Positions 22,964 to 33,910 of a stretch of 64,000 nucleotides of DNA are shown piece by piece. The stretch lies in the NCBI GenBank assembly GCA_032988165.1, contig JANTQF010000052.1, forward strand, positions 1-64,000, written 5' to 3'. The notes under the pieces are model-generated. The model saw nothing but the letters and a program-made list of their open reading frames with translations, was not told where the DNA came from and did no database searches. Position numbers and translations under genes: made by a program. The first letter of the stretch is position 1. Each line of letters opens with the position of its first letter. This DNA is from Emmonsiellopsis sp. PD_33 (lineage: Eukaryota; Ascomycota; Eurotiomycetes; Onygenales; Ajellomycetaceae).

Positions 22964-24084
22964 TGTTTTGATATGTTCCACTAGCCCTATGCCACATTAT
23001 GAAGGTATTGAAGTCTGTTGGTATTAAATACCGTCTGATACCAACAGCGGAAGTTCATCTCATCGCCATCTGGCGATTTTTTGGACACAATTCATGGCTA
23101 TTGATTACTACCAACCCAGATGTCCCCAGATGTCCCGCGGCACTATCCCATTTCCTTTTGAGATATTCTACCTACTCAGCCTCGGCATTTAGGGATTCTC
23201 TATCGGCCATCGTTGCCTGGAGATAGCCACCCCCCAAGACTCGCAATCATATCGTGGGATTGGCCTAGGATTGCGGATCAAATATGTGTGCACCGGGTCT
23301 GTCTGGCCATTGGATTTGAAATCTGAACCCTCTTCCAATCCTCGGGAGCGAACATCTTTCTACTTCTGCATGGAAGGGATCCTGCAGTCTAGTCGATCCA
23401 ACTCCTACTGGAATGCCGGGAGAGTGATGTCGAACATGACGCTGTACACCCCCCTTGGAGCACACCATTACGGCCTTGATGCTGCCGCAGACATCTAGAA
23501 CAACTGGCTTTTGCAGCCAAAGTCAAGAGCAATGGGTACACTCTGCATGGAGCAGTTTATGGACAATTCAGATACCCGTCATTGGACGGGAAATATTTCA
23601 TTGTTGGCCTTTGGCCATGCTTCACTATACAAAAGGGCACTGAACTACTTGTCTCTCGCTTCTTCCTGTTACTCCTGAAGCTGTTGGAGATCGTTAGACT
23701 CTCATTAATGGGGTCATTTCACTACTGAAGGGCTTGACTGTGTCCTATGCCCCTACTATCCTCTGTGCCTATGTGCTGGGAGATGGCTGATAGTCTGTTA
23801 CACAGGCTTTGCAGACAGAACCTGTCACAAAGCTAGGGAATGATCGAGTTCTTGCTCAACTATGACAAACTGAAGTTGTTGGTGCCATTACTGGCTCTTC
23901 TTAATATGATAGCCTCATGATTATCACTATCATTCCGCTGCCCCACGCACTGAACCCAAGAAGGTATGCTTGGACTTGCCTTGAGCCCATTGAATGCATC
24001 TAATATCAAAGATCACATTGTTAACAGATTACACTGGCTTATCAAACAAAGTTGTATTGAAATACATCCTGAAAACTCTCAACC
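22964..24084. other. intergenic, permease promoter
   Basis: About 1.1 kb with no convincing gene. Short unrelated open frames occur near 23000-23640. The right end is the permease promoter. Confidence 0.5.
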
Positions 24085-25802
24085 ATGACCACCGACAACG
24101 AGAAAATCGAACCCGTCTCTTCCCCGTTTCCAGACACCGGGGTCGGGGACAAGGCTTCTCTTGACGAAGATGCCATGAAGCTCGCCGCCATGGGATACGA
24201 TCAAGCCATGCAGCGCAAGTTCTCCCTTCTCTCCGTCCTCGGCGTGGGCTTCGCCCTCACCAACTCATGGTTCGGCATGTCCGCGGCCCTAGTCACTGGT
24301 ATCAAGTCTGGCGGACCTGTTCTGATTATTTATGGTATTCCGTGGATCGCATTCATCTCCAGTTGTGTAGCCATTACGCTATCGGAGCTGGCGAGCGCGA
24401 TGCCCAATGCGGGGGGACAGTACTTCTGGGCTAACGAACTGGCGCCTCGAAAGTATGCGAATTTCGCGTCCTACCTCACTGGTTGGTTCGCATGGGCGGG
24501 GAGCATATTTACTTCTGCCAGTGTTGCGCTAGGATTGGCGGCAGCGGGCGTGGGGATGTGGCAGCTGGGTCATCCGGATCTGTAAGGCCATTTACATCCC
24601 TCTCTACCGACGCGGTTTAGCTAATATGCAATTTAACAGCGTAATTGAAGCCTGGCACATTGTTGTCGCCTACCAAGTTATAAACACCTGGTGCTTCGTT
24701 TTCAACTGCGTCGGCAAACTGCTTCCCAAAGTCGCAACCATCGCTCTCTACATCTCACTTATGTCCTTCATTGTAACCCTCATCACCATTCCCGCCCGCG
24801 CCCCCTCACACCAAGATGCCAAATTTGTGTTTGCAACCTTCATCAACAACACCGGCTGGTCCTCTAATGGCATCGCCTTCATCGTCGGTCTAATAAATAC
24901 CAACTGGGTCTTCGCCTGCCTCGACTCAGCCACCCACATGGCCGAGGAGGTTTCACGGCCAGAGAAATCCATTCCTATCGCCATTATGGGCACAGTTGCC
25001 ATTGGCTTCACAACCTCCTGGTTCTACTCTATTTCCATGTTCTTTAGCTTGTCTGACTTTGAACTGCTCATCAGCACACCAACCGGCGTGCCTATTCTCG
25101 AACTTTACCACCAAGCCCTCGGGAGTAAGGCGGGCGCCATCGTGCTCGAGAGCCTTGTGCTCTGCACTGGGTTTGGCTGCCAGATTGCTTCGCATACGTG
25201 GCAATCGCGGCTTTGCTGGTCGTTCGCACGGGACCGCGGCCTGCCATTCCATTCGTGGCTATCGAGGATTCACCCGACGCTCGACGTACCGCTCATTGCG
25301 CACTCGTTCAGTTGCTTTATCGTCAGCGTGTTAGGACTGCTGTATCTGGGTTCGTCGACCGCTTTCAACAGTATGGTAACGGCATGTATAGTGCTACTGT
25401 ACGTCTCCTATGTCATCCCGATTATTTGCCTACTGATAAAGGGACGGAATAACATCAAGCATGGACCCTTCTGGCTGGGCCATTTTGGACTATTCGCGAA
25501 CATCGTGGTGTTGGCGTGGACTCTTTTTACCATTGTGATGTATTCATTCCCATCGGTTTATCCGGTTGAGGCTGGGAGTGAGTATCCCCCCGCATAATTC
25601 CCTTTCTTCTAGATTTATTGAGACACTAATGTTCCTGTCTTTACTTATAGCCATGAATTACGTTTCCGTCGTCTACTTTGTGGTGGCGGTAATAATCGTC
25701 ATTGATTGGGTTGTGCGTGGCAGGCGAGAATATCGTGGCCAGGCTGCCCGGCATGAGGAGGTTGAGCAGCATCTCCATAGACAGTCAAGTGTAGTACGAT
25801 GA
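24085..25802 (+). CDS. APC-superfamily amino acid / GABA / choline-type permease
   Basis: Plasma-membrane transporter of the fungal amino-acid/choline family. Three exons (introns 24582-24639 and 25578-25650) give 528 residues. The N-terminus is hydrophilic and cytosolic (MTTDNEKIEPVSS), then GYDQAMQRKFSLLSVLGVGF opens the first membrane helix. About 12 hydrophobic segments follow, including the conserved PNAGGQYFWANELAP stretch and the CLDSATHMAEEV block typical of GABA/choline permeases of the Hnm1/Uga4 group. The C-terminal exon adds the last helix and a charged tail ending RQSSVVR. The substrate cannot be told. Confidence 0.92.
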
Positions 25803-26543
25803 AGGGATTAGATTTACCGGGACTTCCTTTTCTCTTCTATTCGTAGAACATTTTCTAGTTTTCTCACGTACATAAAAATAAACTAATGAGATCTGGAAGG
25901 TGGTGAAAGCTAGGATGGTCAGTACGTCAAAAAGGGGGGTATATTTCCACCCACTCTGCCTTTTTGTCTTCTTTGTTTTCCATCCAGACCGGACGCCAAC
26001 AATAAACTAAGAATCAAGAGAATCAAGTCCACTTTTTATTCTGGAACAATATTGCGTAGAAGCCTGTTAGAAGGCCAGGTGAAACAATGTTGGGACGAGA
26101 TGTTCCTGAAACTATCATTGAAGATGGAGAACAATGAAGTCATCCATGAAATATATTCAAACAAACAAGTCTAAGCTCATATATGACCCCATCAACATCT
26201 CTGTATCAATTCCCAGCATGAGAATCCAGCCCCTACATCCTATACTAAACAAGTCATATAGAAATCGATACCCGCCGTCAAAATAAAGCTTTTGAGCCTC
26301 CCTGTTAAGCTTATCTGGTCTACTAGCGTCTCGTGGCCCCTGCCAAGCCCCAGCCATATGCGGTGGTGATCGACAGCAACATCAACATCGCCAACTCCAA
26401 CTCCAACTCCAGTTCCCCGCCATTGCCTGCCCATCACAGTCAAAGCAGAGCAACACTGCCTCCCGTCACCTTCACATGCCGCCTATCCAGCGGTATATAA
26501 CCCCGGCTGCCCAACCCGACCCCCCTCGCCAACCAACCTTTCA
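25803..26543. other. intergenic
   Basis: 3' flank of the permease and promoter of the beta-glucosidase. No gene is seen. Confidence 0.6.
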
Positions 26544-29500
26544 ATGTCCACATCGACACCCCCCACCAACACCACTGCTACTCCAACTGCACATAGCCGG
26601 AACAATAATACCACCACCGCCAACGATAACCATTCCCAGCCTTTCAATGACAACGCAACAACCACCTCCCAACATCCTCCATCCTCAGCCTCCCTGCTGC
26701 ATGCCACCTTCGCCCTCGCAGACCCAGACCTAGCCTCAACCTTCGACTCGGACTCGGACTCCGAATCCATCCACGAGGCATCTGCGTTTCTCCACCCAAT
26801 GGATTCCGAGCAGGAGCGGCATAAAGAGGACCAGGCAGGTGCTGCGCTGGGTCAGGCTGCGGAGAAGACACTGCCGTGGTGGAAGCGGAAGAGATGGATG
26901 GTGGGGATCGGTGGGGGTGCGGTGGTGTTGGTGTTGTTGATTGTGTTGTTGGCTGTTTATGGGGCGCGGGGGGAGTTGGGAGGAAAGGGGGAGAGCGGTT
27001 CAGAAGGGACGGGAGGGGATGGAGAGGCTGATAAGGGGAGGACGAGGGATGGGGTGAGTACTAGGAGTGTTATTTTGGGACAATTGTATTTGGTTTGGGG
27101 ATTGGATTGTTTGGCCCTGGTTGGGTTATCTATGGGTAAAATCATGTATATGCTAACCCATTATTGTCTCCCAGTTATCGAAACCGTGGTATCCAACACC
27201 ACGAGGCGGCACGACTGGTGGCTGGGCTGAAAGCTACGAGAAAGCACGGGAATTGGTTAGCAAGATGAGTCTTGTTGAGAAGGTGAATATCACTACAGGT
27301 GTTGGCTGGCAGATGGGTCTTTGTGTTGGAAATACTGGTAGGTCTTCGCCATTTTTATAACAATGTTTACCAGCTAGGCTAGGGATACGGGCGGGCATGG
27401 GATATACACGTTTTTCTATTTCGTTCTGGTTTTGGATGAATAGGGGGATCTTGGTGAAGGTAATTAAATACTGAGACAACCCAGGTCCTGCTACTTCGGT
27501 GGGCTTCCCATCGCTGTGTCTCCAAGACGGCCCTCTTGGACTACGCTTTGCGGACAACATAACGGCCTTCCCTGCTGGCATTACCGTCGGTGCGACGTGG
27601 AGCCACGATTTGATGTACAAGAGAGGTCTTGCATTGGGCAAAGAAGCACAACTCAAGGGAGTAAATGTCATCCTCGGTCCCGCGATGGGCCCGATTGGCG
27701 TATTACCTGCCGGAGGACGCAATTGGGAAGGTTTCGGCTCCGACCCTGTTCTCCAGGGAATTGCAGCTGCACAGACGATTCGAGGAATCCAAGAAAACGG
27801 CGTGATGGCCACTGCCAAACACTATGTATTAAACGAGCAGGAACACTACCGTCAAACATCAGAATGGGGCCTTGCAAACGCCATGTCTTCCAATATCGAT
27901 GACCGCTCGTTGCGTGAAGTCTACGTCTGGCCATTTGCAGAAAGCGTACGAGCTGGAGTTGCCAGTGTGATGTGCGCCTATCAGATGGTTAATAACTCGT
28001 ATTCCTGCGCAAATAGTATGCTTATGAATGGCATTCTCAAGGATGAACTTGGGTTCCAGGGGTTTGTCCAATCGGACTGGCTGGCACAGCGGAGTGGTGT
28101 TGCCAGCGCCCTTGCTGGCCTGGATATGTCGATGCCCGGAGATGGCTTAGGCTGGGCAGACGGGCTCGCGCTGTGGGGGTCTAGTCTGACTCAAGCTGCT
28201 TTAAATACCTCTGTGCCCATGGAGCGCTTGAACGATATGGTAACAAGAGTTGTGGCGTCCTGGTATCAAATGAAACAGGATTCGTGGCCAAATCCTCCTC
28301 CTGATGGTGATGGGGGCCCGAACTTTTCGTCCTGGACGGACGACAAGATTGGACGGCTGCACCAGGGTAGTCCCGATGATGATGCCGAGGGCGTTGTTAA
28401 TAAATTTATCAAGGCGCAAGGTGAGGGTAAGGATGCCCACCACCTATTAGCGAGGCAGATTGCTGCTGAATCTACGATTTTGGTGAAGAATGTGGAGGAT
28501 TTTCTCCCGCTCTCCAGAGATGGACCCAAGATATCAGATAAGAAATATCGGGTTGGGATATATGGTGAGGATGCCGGAGCTGGCAAAGGTCCTAACTTTT
28601 GCCCCAACAGAGCCTGCAATCAGGGAACGCTAGGGTCTGGCTGGGGAAGTGGAGCAGTCGACTTCCCGTATCTGATAACCCCTTGGAAAGCTCTCAATAA
28701 TGAATTCAATAATCAGTCGGTAGTTGTGGATGGCTACTTGACAAACAATTCGACTGAAAATCTCGATATCGAAGATTTACAGAACAAGGACTTGTGCCTT
28801 GTCTTTGCGAACGCTGACTCTGGTGAAGGATTCGATCAGTACAATGACATTCGCGGGGATCGGAACGACCTCGTCCTACAAAAAGGGACAGATAAACTTA
28901 TTCCCAACGTAGCGACGCAGTGTGGAGGTGGCAACGGCAGCACCGTCGTCATCGTCCATTCCGTTGGCCCCGTGCTCCTTGATCCCTGGATCGATATCCC
29001 AGGAATCAAAGCCGTGGTGTTGGCTAATCTACCAGGACAAGAGAGCGGCAATGCATTGGCTGATGTGTTATTCGGCGACGTCAACCCTAGCGGTAGACTT
29101 CCATATACCATCGGCAAAAGCCTAGCTGATTACGGCCCCGAAGCAGGAGTTCTTTACAAGTCCGACGACCCCATCCCGCAGAAAGATTTCTCTCACGGCC
29201 TCTACATAGACTACCGCTATTTTGACAAACACAACATAACACCGCGCTTCGAGTTTGGCTACGGCCTCTCCTACACCACCTTCAACTTCTCAAAAGTATC
29301 CATCACCCCCTTGAAAGAGAAATCCCCTCTACCATCCCCGAGGCCTGAACAGCGCGATCCTCCATCGTTTAACAACACTGTGCCGGACCCCGAAACCGCT
29401 CTGTTCCCACAGGGGTTCAGGAAACTCGCGAAATACGTATACCCCTACATCTCCTCAACCAAGGATATCAAAAAAGCCGCCTATGATTATCCAATCGGAT

Positions 29501-29898
29501 ACAACACCACCCAGTCCCCATCCCCCGCCGGCGGCGGCGAGGGCGGCAACCCTTCCCTCTTCGAGCCCTTCCTCACTGTAAACGCTACACTCACCAACAC
29601 CGGCCCCCGCTTGGGCAAAGATGTTGTACAGGTCTACATCTCGTTCCCCGCCAACGTCTCTGAGAAAGATGAGCACGGACGCGAAATACCAGTCGAGTTC
29701 CCCGTGCGCGTACTGCGCAATTTCCAAAAGGTCGAGGTACAGCCGGGCCAGTCGGTGGATGTGGGCATGGAGATTACGAGGAAGGATCTGAGCTATTGGA
29801 GCGTCACGAGGCAGAATTGGGTTATGCCTGTTGAGGGGAGGTTTAGGGTGTGGGTTGGTAGGAGTTCGAGGGGGTTGGGGGTTGCGGGGGAGTTTTAA
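26544..29898 (+). CDS. GH3 beta-glucosidase, type II membrane-anchored
   Basis: Hydrolyses beta-glucosides released from cellulose or beta-glucan. Three exons (introns 27054-27174 and 27338-27484) give 1,028 residues. Instead of a signal peptide the N-terminus has about 115 Ser/Thr/Asn-rich residues with an acidic DSDSDSES stretch, a basic stop (WWKRKRW), then one membrane helix (GIGGGAVVLVLLIVLLAVYG, residues about 120-142), giving an outward-facing catalytic part. GH3 features: LQDGPLGLRF, GPIGVLPAGGRNWEGFGSDP, KHYVLNEQEHYRQ, and GFVQSDW with the nucleophile Asp near residue 460. The C-terminal GH3 domain (GGGNGSTVVIVHSVGPVL) is followed by a fibronectin-III-like domain (GRLPYTIGKSL, FGYGLSYTTF, VQVYISFP). 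Several NxS/T glycosylation sites are present. Confidence 0.95.
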
Positions 29899-31109
29899 GG
29901 TGGGCGGTTTTAATGGCAAGTGAGGCTTGGGGGTTTTGATCTGGTTTTTTTTTTTTTTTTTTTTTAAATTCGCGAGAGAGGCGTATGGATCTGGTTACGG
30001 ATGGGTTATGTAGGGATGGGATGGATCATAAATGAAAGGTAATGAATGTTATGTTATTTAGATTAAGTTGGGAGATTTATTGGGTGGAATAAATATAATT
30101 GCCTGGTCTGCCTACCAAGCACAACCAAACAATCTCCATAAATTCCTCCTATCCCACTAAAATTAAAAAAGAGAGGGAGGGAGAAAGGGGGGAAATAATT
30201 CATTCCGTACTCACACACAATGAAGGGAAAGAAAAAAGGCCGGTTGATTTTCATCTAGATCAAGCGGAATTCGAACCTACGCCCCCTACATCACATAACT
30301 AAGGTTTTGGGTCCCTTTTCGGGAAATGCTTGAGATGGCCGGGGCCCGGGGACATATAAAAACGGGTGGGGATGCTCGGCGGATTCTCGGGGGTAGTATG
30401 GGGAACCTTGTCTTTTCTATGTGGGGGTGTGTGGGGGTTGGGTTGCGAGTCTTGTGACCGTGTTTTTTCCCGCTCTTTCTTTTCACTGTTCAGGTTGTCC
30501 CACTTTTTCTATTGGCTTTGGCTTTGGTTTGTGTGGGCGGACGGGCCCATGGGGAGGGAAGGGGGGGGGTGGCGTAGCTGTGTGCGGGTAATAACTGAAC
30601 AACATATATATGGATGATAGAAGGAGAAATGTGGGAGTTCATATGAATGAGATGGTATTTACTAAATAGTGATATGTATATACATGGCATAAATGTTCTA
30701 TAGATTAGCTTTTATTTGGCATATTTTTTATGTTGCAACTCACACCATATTGGATGGATCCAGGGGCTGGCACGAGCTCTATCCCGTTCCGCCCTTGGCA
30801 CACAAACCCCGCACCCCCTACGCGCGCTATATACAAACCGTGCTGTTTTGTTAATCAAACAGAGGCTCTCTCTCAGTGCAGCTAGGAGGAGATTATTTCT
30901 TCCGTGGAAGCAGCAAGGAGCGTCGAAGAAAATTTTCGAGTTGCGTACTCCTGTTTAACAACAAGAAACTGATAGTAGGGGGTGCGGCTGGTTGAGTGAC
31001 TGACGAACTATCCGCGGAGACTCCCGGCAACAATTGTAGTTTTCTGAGAAATGTTCATGCCTGGGCATGGCGATAGATAAATTGGACGCTTATGGTGGGC
31101 TTTTATAGT
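29899..31109. other. intergenic, convergent 3' regions
   Basis: No gene supported. It includes a run of 21 T at 29945-29965 and a tRNA-T-loop-like sequence near 30270 that does not fold into a tRNA. Confidence 0.55.
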
Positions 31110-33195
31110 TTAAAAAACTGCGAATCAGGTTTAATTTAGCATCCTGCAACAATCCCAACGGAAAGAACCGGCGCAACTTACATGTCTCAGTATTCCCCTC
31201 TCCCATACTCTTGTTCGAGCTGCTGCCGCTAAGGATATTGCCAACAATGCCATCGACATAGCTGGCTCCGCTCCATTTCTGGTGCGTCAGCACGTCGACG
31301 CCCATCTCCTTCTCCCGGCGCTGGATAAGATTGACGTAAGAGAGCATGCCGTCTTCCTTGAATCCCCGCGAGAGCTCAGTGGTCATGGTGGCGTTGGAGT
31401 GCAATCCGGCGAGCGAGATCAGTTGGAGGGTGAAGCTAGAACAGATCTTAGTATGTTGGACATTTCGTTGAATTCAAGGTCGCTCGGTTTGACTTACCCA
31501 TGTTTGGCGATATCCCAAATAAACGACTTCAAGCTAGCCTCGGTGAATCCCTGGCCCATCCAGTTGAATGACGGGCTTAGGTTATAGACCAGCTTCTTGC
31601 CAGGGTGCTTGGCTCTGATTTCGCCCGCGAAGCCAGCAGCCTTCTCCACATTAGGATCACCAGTCTCGACCCAGAGCAGATCAGCGTAAGGAGCAAAGTT
31701 GATGGCGCGCTTGGTGGCTGCCGCATCGCCGGCCTTGTAGTGGTAGAAGCCCTCACGGGTGCGGGGGATATCCCAAGACCAGAAGACGGGGGTTTTGGTG
31801 TATTTATCGGCGAGGCTGCGGCGTTCGGAGATGGAGAGGTCGCGGTTTTCCTTGACATGGGTCATGTATTCGTCGATAGTCGATTGAGAGGCGCCCTCGG
31901 AGATGAGATGCTTCTCCACCGCTGTAAAATGTTAGCATTGTGCTAGTTACATAGAATAAAGTAACCAAGTCATACCTTCATCGAACGTAACAAGCTTGTG
32001 GTCCTTAACCCACTGGGCCTCAAACTTATCAATCTCGGGCCCCGCAGCGCCCTCGATCTCCATCTTCTGCAGGGTTTCCGCGAGTGGAGCGGAGTTCTCA
32101 GTAACTCCTAGGATGTATTCGTGGTCCCGGACGTCAATGGTGGAGCTGAGAAGTCTACCGCTCTCAGAGTCGGTTCTGGCGATAAGCAGAGTCTCAGTGC
32201 CCATGAGATCCCACTGGTAGCGGGCCGCGACGAGTCTGTTGATGTGGTCTGCAATGGGAACGAGGACTTTTCCCGCAAGATGGCCGCACTTCTTGCCTCC
32301 GTGAAGCTGATCTTCAAAGTGCACGGCTGATGCTCCATTCTCAGCGAAGAGCTTGGCTAGCTTCATCACAGCCGTTAGGCCTCCGTGACTGCCCAAGTTA
32401 GATAAAGCTTATAATATTAGTGAGGGGAATAACCTACCCAGTATCGCCATCGGCAATAATTGGCCGCAGGAAATCGGTATATGGGGTTGTCTTGCGCTCT
32501 TCAGCAGAAATTTTCCGTCTTGCGTCCCATTGTTTGCGGTCATGCATTTGCTGGGCCTTGAAAATCCTCTGCACCTGGTTGGGGACGGTGTTGTAAGGGT
32601 AGTCTCCAAAGTCAGGCGAGACTTCGTTTGTGGAGGTTAGGAGCGATGAGCAGGCCCATCCGGAGAGATACACGACTTCTTGGTTGGGAGCTTGCTGCGT
32701 CATTTGCACGGGATCGATTGCGCCAACTGTTTCGAATCAGCGGTGGTAAAATTTTCACGAGAGGGTAGAACTTGACCTACGGGTGTGAACTGGTTTTCCC
32801 TGCGCAGCACGCTCATTCAGCAGATTGAACAGTTTTCTGGCCATAATCGAGCTTGGATATGTCTGCTGTAGAGAACCGCGCTTGCTAACAATGGCCTCGG
32901 CGGTATATGGGCGCTTGATGCCCTCGAAACGAGGACTGTTCCACCATTCCGTCACGGCCTTGACTTGCTCATCGAACAGGGCATCTTCAGCAGCACCGGC
33001 CTTGTCTGACGACGAGAGAAGCTGGTATGAATCTGACGGGAGGGTGGAGGACACGGGAGAGCGCAGCGGCGGGAGGTGGGAGGACATCCGGGGATAGCCG
33101 CAGGCGAATGTGCGCACGGCGGTGTTGGGGAGGAGAGAAGGGCGGGCGGTGAGACGGAGCTGTCGAGGCAGTCGACGAGCAGCGTTGCGAATCAT
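31110..33195 (-). CDS. mclA: mitochondrial 2-methylisocitrate lyase
   Basis: Splits 2-methylisocitrate into pyruvate and succinate, the last step of the methylcitrate cycle for propionyl-CoA. Six exons give 600 residues; introns are at 32727-32780, 32389-32437, 31922-31975, 31436-31497 and 31118-31181. It has the isocitrate-lyase-superfamily catalytic motif KKCGH (GGKKCGHLAGKVLVP) and NLSPSFNW. The N-terminus MIRNAARRLPRQLRLTARPS is a clear mitochondrial presequence and there is no PTS1, which with the mcsA neighbour favours methylisocitrate lyase over glyoxylate-cycle isocitrate lyase. The last exon carries only eight coding bases and gives the ending GEGNTETFF; reading through that intron would add about 28 unrelated residues. 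The promoter is shared with mcsA. Confidence 0.92.
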
Positions 33196-33473
33196 GTCGA
33201 GCGTCTGCGGAGAGATACGCGGAGCTGGAGTAGAGTTGGAGAATTGGCCGGTCTTCAAAGTCTAGGCTAGGGAGTGAATGACAGACAGCCCTGAAACAGG
33301 TCACAGAGACAACGTCTGCAGCAAAAAGTCAGCCCCGTCCACGAAAGAGACAATGCAGCGGCCTTCTGCAGCTTTAACAGAAAAGAGTAAAAGAGGGACG
33401 AGAGCGAGGAGGGGTGGCGAGATGCGGGCTGAGTGATGGTGGTTCTTAGTCAGGGCAAACCTACGGAAAGCGG

Positions 33474-33479
33474 CCGAGG
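33474..33479 (-). promoter_or_regulatory. candidate FarA/FarB site (CCGAGG on plus strand)
   Basis: Reverse complement of CCTCGG, about 280 bases upstream of the mclA ATG. One of three in this divergent promoter. Confidence 0.45.
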
Positions 33480-33494
33480 GCGAGCAGCAGAGAG

Positions 33495-33512
33495 TTAGGG
33501 TTAGGTTAGGGG
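33495..33512 (+). repeat. interstitial telomere-like repeat
   Basis: TTAGGG, TTAGG and TTAGGGG units in tandem within the mclA-mcsA promoter. TTAGGG is the telomere unit of filamentous ascomycetes and can be bound by Tbf1/Taz1-type factors. Confidence 0.75.
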
Positions 33513-33619
33513 CGGAATAGGGTGAGTGGTACAATGCACCTGGGACGCTGGCCAGGAACAAAACCAACGGTGATGCCAATGTTGATGTTGGATGAAGCTG
33601 GTGGATGCGATATCGCCGG

Positions 33620-33639
33620 CCTCGGCTGTTGATCCTCGG
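33620..33639 (+). promoter_or_regulatory. paired candidate FarA/FarB sites (two CCTCGG)
   Basis: CCTCGG at 33620-33625 and again at 33634-33639, 14 bases apart in the same orientation, in the divergent methylcitrate promoter. Paired spacing makes chance less likely than for a single hexamer. Confidence 0.55.
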
Positions 33640-33910
33640 CTCTCGCGCGGCTCAAAACCACCGCCGCCAGCCGCCCGCTAGCCCGACTCAGCTTCACGTG
33701 CAGCGGGCTTATTTTGTGCTTCTCTTCTCTTCTCTTTGTCTTTGTCTTATCTTCATCTTCATCCTCATCTTCATCTTCTCCCTGTCTCCTCTCCTCTCCT
33801 CTCCTCTCCTCTCCGCAAACCCTCCTGTCTTGCTCGTGTTGCTGCTCTCCGCCCTTACCCCGGACTCTCCCCCGCAATTGACCCCCAGTTGACCCGACCA
33901 CCTCCCAACC

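Larger units (their letters stand above)
33196..33910. promoter_or_regulatory. divergent promoter of mclA and mcsA
   Basis: 715 bases separate the two start codons. It contains three CCTCGG/CCGAGG hexamers (33474-33479, 33620-33625, 33634-33639), a telomere-like TTAGGG tract (33495-33512) and a long pyrimidine-rich stretch (about 33716-33815, with CTTCAT and CTCTC repeats) next to the mcsA start. Confidence 0.8.

Noticed and set aside
30262..30300. tRNA-like T-loop (GGTTCGAAT on the minus strand)
   Set aside because: The T stem has mismatches and no matching acceptor, D or anticodon arm could be found.
31110..33195. Glyoxylate-cycle isocitrate lyase
   Set aside because: A strong mitochondrial presequence, no PTS1 and a methylcitrate synthase neighbour favour methylisocitrate lyase.
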